NCBI GenBank assembly: GCA_041674465.1
Contig: JBAYVV010000183.1
Span: 1-7,494, forward strand
DNA: 7,494 nucleotides
Reading direction: 5' to 3'
DNA from: JACRAR01 sp041674465
Lineage (GTDB): Bacteria > Pseudomonadota > Gammaproteobacteria > Burkholderiales > Rhodocyclaceae
In this document: in pieces, positions 6,712 through 7,494 of the stretch
Position numbering within the stretch: position 1 is the first letter of the stretch
Layout: every line of letters begins with the position of its first letter
Position numbers and translations under genes: made by a program
Notes under the pieces: generated by a model
What the model was told of the DNA's origin: nothing
The model's database searches: none
What the model saw: only the letters and a program-made list of their open reading frames with translations

Positions 6712-6725
6712 GGGTGAAGTATAAA
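6695..6725 (+). promoter_or_regulatory. Candidate promoter for the GST gene
   Basis: TTGCGG (6695-6700) and TATAAA (6720-6725) are separated by 19 bases. The -10 matches the consensus at five of six positions; the -35 is weak and the spacer longer than ideal. Transcription would start near 6732, inside the palindrome described separately, giving a leader of about 115 bases before the ATG at 6847. The -35 lies within the divergent MEKHLA coding sequence. Confidence 0.3.
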
Positions 6726-6744
6726 TGCGGATCGATGCGCATTT
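6723..6744. promoter_or_regulatory. 22-bp near-perfect palindrome, candidate operator
   Basis: Arms AAATGCG (6723-6729) and CGCATTT (6738-6744) are exact reverse complements. The centre ATCGAT (6731-6736) is itself a palindrome. Only the pair 6730/6737 (G and G) fails, so 10 of 11 pairs match. It lies in the divergent intergenic region and overlaps TATAAA (+ strand) and TAAAAT (- strand), where a dimeric repressor would block both genes. The two-fold symmetry is seen directly; the regulator is unknown, and no regulator gene lies in the window. Confidence 0.5.
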
Positions 6745-6772
6745 TATTGTGATCGGGACGATATCTCGTGAA
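6741..6772 (-). promoter_or_regulatory. Candidate promoter for the MEKHLA gene
   Basis: Read on the - strand, TAAAAT (6746 to 6741) matches the -10 consensus at five of six positions. TTCACG (6772 to 6767) is a partial -35 match, but the spacer is 20 bases. Transcription would start near 6734, only about 23 bases before the ATG at 6711, which argues against the upstream in-frame starts. The -10 overlaps one arm of the palindrome. Confidence 0.3.
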
Positions 6773-6835
6773 TCGGCTACCATGCGCAACCCGCCATCTG
6801 CATCCGGAACAAGGCCAAGTCACACCCAAGCTGTT

Positions 6836-6839
6836 GAGG
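6836..6839 (+). promoter_or_regulatory. Shine-Dalgarno GAGG for the GST gene
   Basis: GAGG within TTGAGGAAA sits 7 bases upstream of the ATG at 6847, normal spacing for a strong ribosome-binding site. It supports this start, which also gives the family-typical MIELY N-terminus. Confidence 0.7.
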
Positions 6840-6846
6840 AAACCCG

Positions 6847-7494
6847 ATGATCGAACTCTATACCGCCGCCACACCCAACGGACACAAGATCTCCATCGCG
6901 CTGGAAGAACTGGGGCTGCCCTATTCGCTGCGCGTGCTCGACCTGGGCAAGCAGGAACAGAAGGAGCCCTGGTTCCTGGCGATCAACCCGAACGGCCGCA
7001 TTCCGGCGATCGTGGATCACGACGCGAACGATTTTGCGGTCTTCGAATCGGGCGCGATCCTGATCTATCTTGCCGAGAAGACGGGGAAGCTGATGCCGGC
7101 CGATCCCGAGGAACGCTCACGCGTGCTGCAATGGCTGATGTTCCAGATGGGCGGGGTCGGCCCGATGATGGGTCAGGCCAATGTCTTCTTCCGTTATTTT
7201 CCGGAAAAAATCCAGCCGGCGATCGATCGCTACCAGGGCGAGTGCGCGCGCCTGTTCCGTGTCATGGACGGGCATCTCAAAACCAATGAATACCTGGCCG
7301 GTGACTACTCGATTGCCGATATCGCCAACTGGGCCTGGGTGCGTACCCATCACTGGTCGGGCGTACCGGTCGACCAGTTTCCCCATCTGCAACGCTGGAT
7401 GGCCGTCATCCGTGCCCGCCCTGCCGTGCAGCGCGGCATACTCCAACCGCCCTCCAGCGTGAATCTGGATGCGCCGGATCATGACGAGAAGGCG
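6847..7494 (+). CDS. Nu-class glutathione S-transferase family protein (YfcG/YghU-like), 3' end outside window
   Basis: The frame is open for 216 codons to the window edge with no stop, so the C-terminus is missing. The N-terminal thioredoxin-fold domain (about 1-80) begins MIELYTAATPNGHK and contains NPNGRIPAIVDH (49-60) with the cis-proline, and FESGAILIYLAEKTGKL (68-84). The helical domain follows, with LQWLMFQMGGVGPMMGQ (94-110) and YSIADIANWAW (153-163). This closely resembles E. coli YfcG as I remember it, including Thr9 and Asn11 of the TPNGHK motif, which in YfcG contact glutathione or glutathione disulfide. Nu-class members have disulfide-bond reductase activity using glutathione and lack a catalytic cysteine pair. 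YfcG has 215 residues; here sequence continues past 216 with a proline- and acid-rich tail, which may be a short extension. Likely a cytoplasmic thiol-redox enzyme, with no evident link to the Anbu cluster. Divergent to the MEKHLA gene. Confidence 0.92.
   Translation, partial: MIELYTAATPNGHKISIALEELGLPYSLRVLDLGKQEQKEPWFLAINPNGRIPAIVDHDANDFAVFESGAILIYLAEKTGKLMPADPEERSRVLQWLMFQMGGVGPMMGQANVFFRYFPEKIQPAIDRYQGECARLFRVMDGHLKTNEYLAGDYSIADIANWAWVRTHHWSGVPVDQFPHLQRWMAVIRARPAVQRGILQPPSSVNLDAPDHDEKA

Noticed and set aside
6712..6789. Upstream starts (ATG 6783, TTG 6789) for the MEKHLA gene
   Set aside because: The extra residues do not look like the family, and the stretch contains the palindrome and AT-rich promoter-like boxes. 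I cannot fully exclude them because 6711 lacks a good Shine-Dalgarno.
6847..7494. GST-family gene as a member of the tagging system
   Set aside because: It is separated from the cluster by an opposite-strand gene, has its own ribosome-binding site, and its Nu-class family has an established glutathione/disulfide role.

Overview
The window looks like chromosomal DNA from a GC-rich Gram-negative bacterium. Codon third positions are mostly G or C, genes are tightly packed, and every gene has a recognisable proteobacterial-type family. A betaproteobacterium is my best guess, from the gene set and operon style, but nothing in the window proves the lineage. I see no rRNA, tRNA, CRISPR array, insertion sequence or phage gene.

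Bases 1-6227 hold four genes on the + strand. They are: the C-terminal three quarters of a circularly permuted ATP-grasp ligase (cut by the window edge); an alpha-E helical protein starting on the ATP-grasp stop codon (TGATG overlap); an Anbu-type proteasome-like NTN hydrolase; and a 1127-residue fusion of a bacterial transglutaminase-like protease with a DUF2126/COG4196 region. That region is regarded as a circularly permuted glutamine-synthetase-like amidoligase. This set matches the predicted peptide-synthesis or peptide-tagging system that, as I recall it, was inferred by comparative genomics in the amidoligase survey of Iyer, Aravind and colleagues (2009). The parts are two ATP-dependent amide-bond-forming enzymes (ATP-grasp and GS-like), two candidate amide-bond-cleaving enzymes (Anbu and transglutaminase-like), and one helical partner. 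The catalytic residues I can recognise are intact in Anbu (Thr1, Asp17 and the Lys33 equivalent after Met removal) and in the transglutaminase domain (Cys184, His233, Asp249). The substrate and product remain unknown.

Bases 6232-6711 encode, on the - strand, a small PAS-like MEKHLA-domain protein whose stop codon lies 4 bp from the end of the big fusion gene. A divergent intergenic region (6712-6846) follows. It contains a 22-bp near-perfect palindrome (10 of 11 base pairs match) that overlaps plausible -10 elements for both directions, so it is a candidate operator. From 6847 to the window end runs a Nu-class (YfcG/YghU-like) glutathione S-transferase-family gene, open at the 3' edge.

There is no gene-free stretch longer than about 135 bp. 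The largest gaps are 2010-2089 and 6712-6846.
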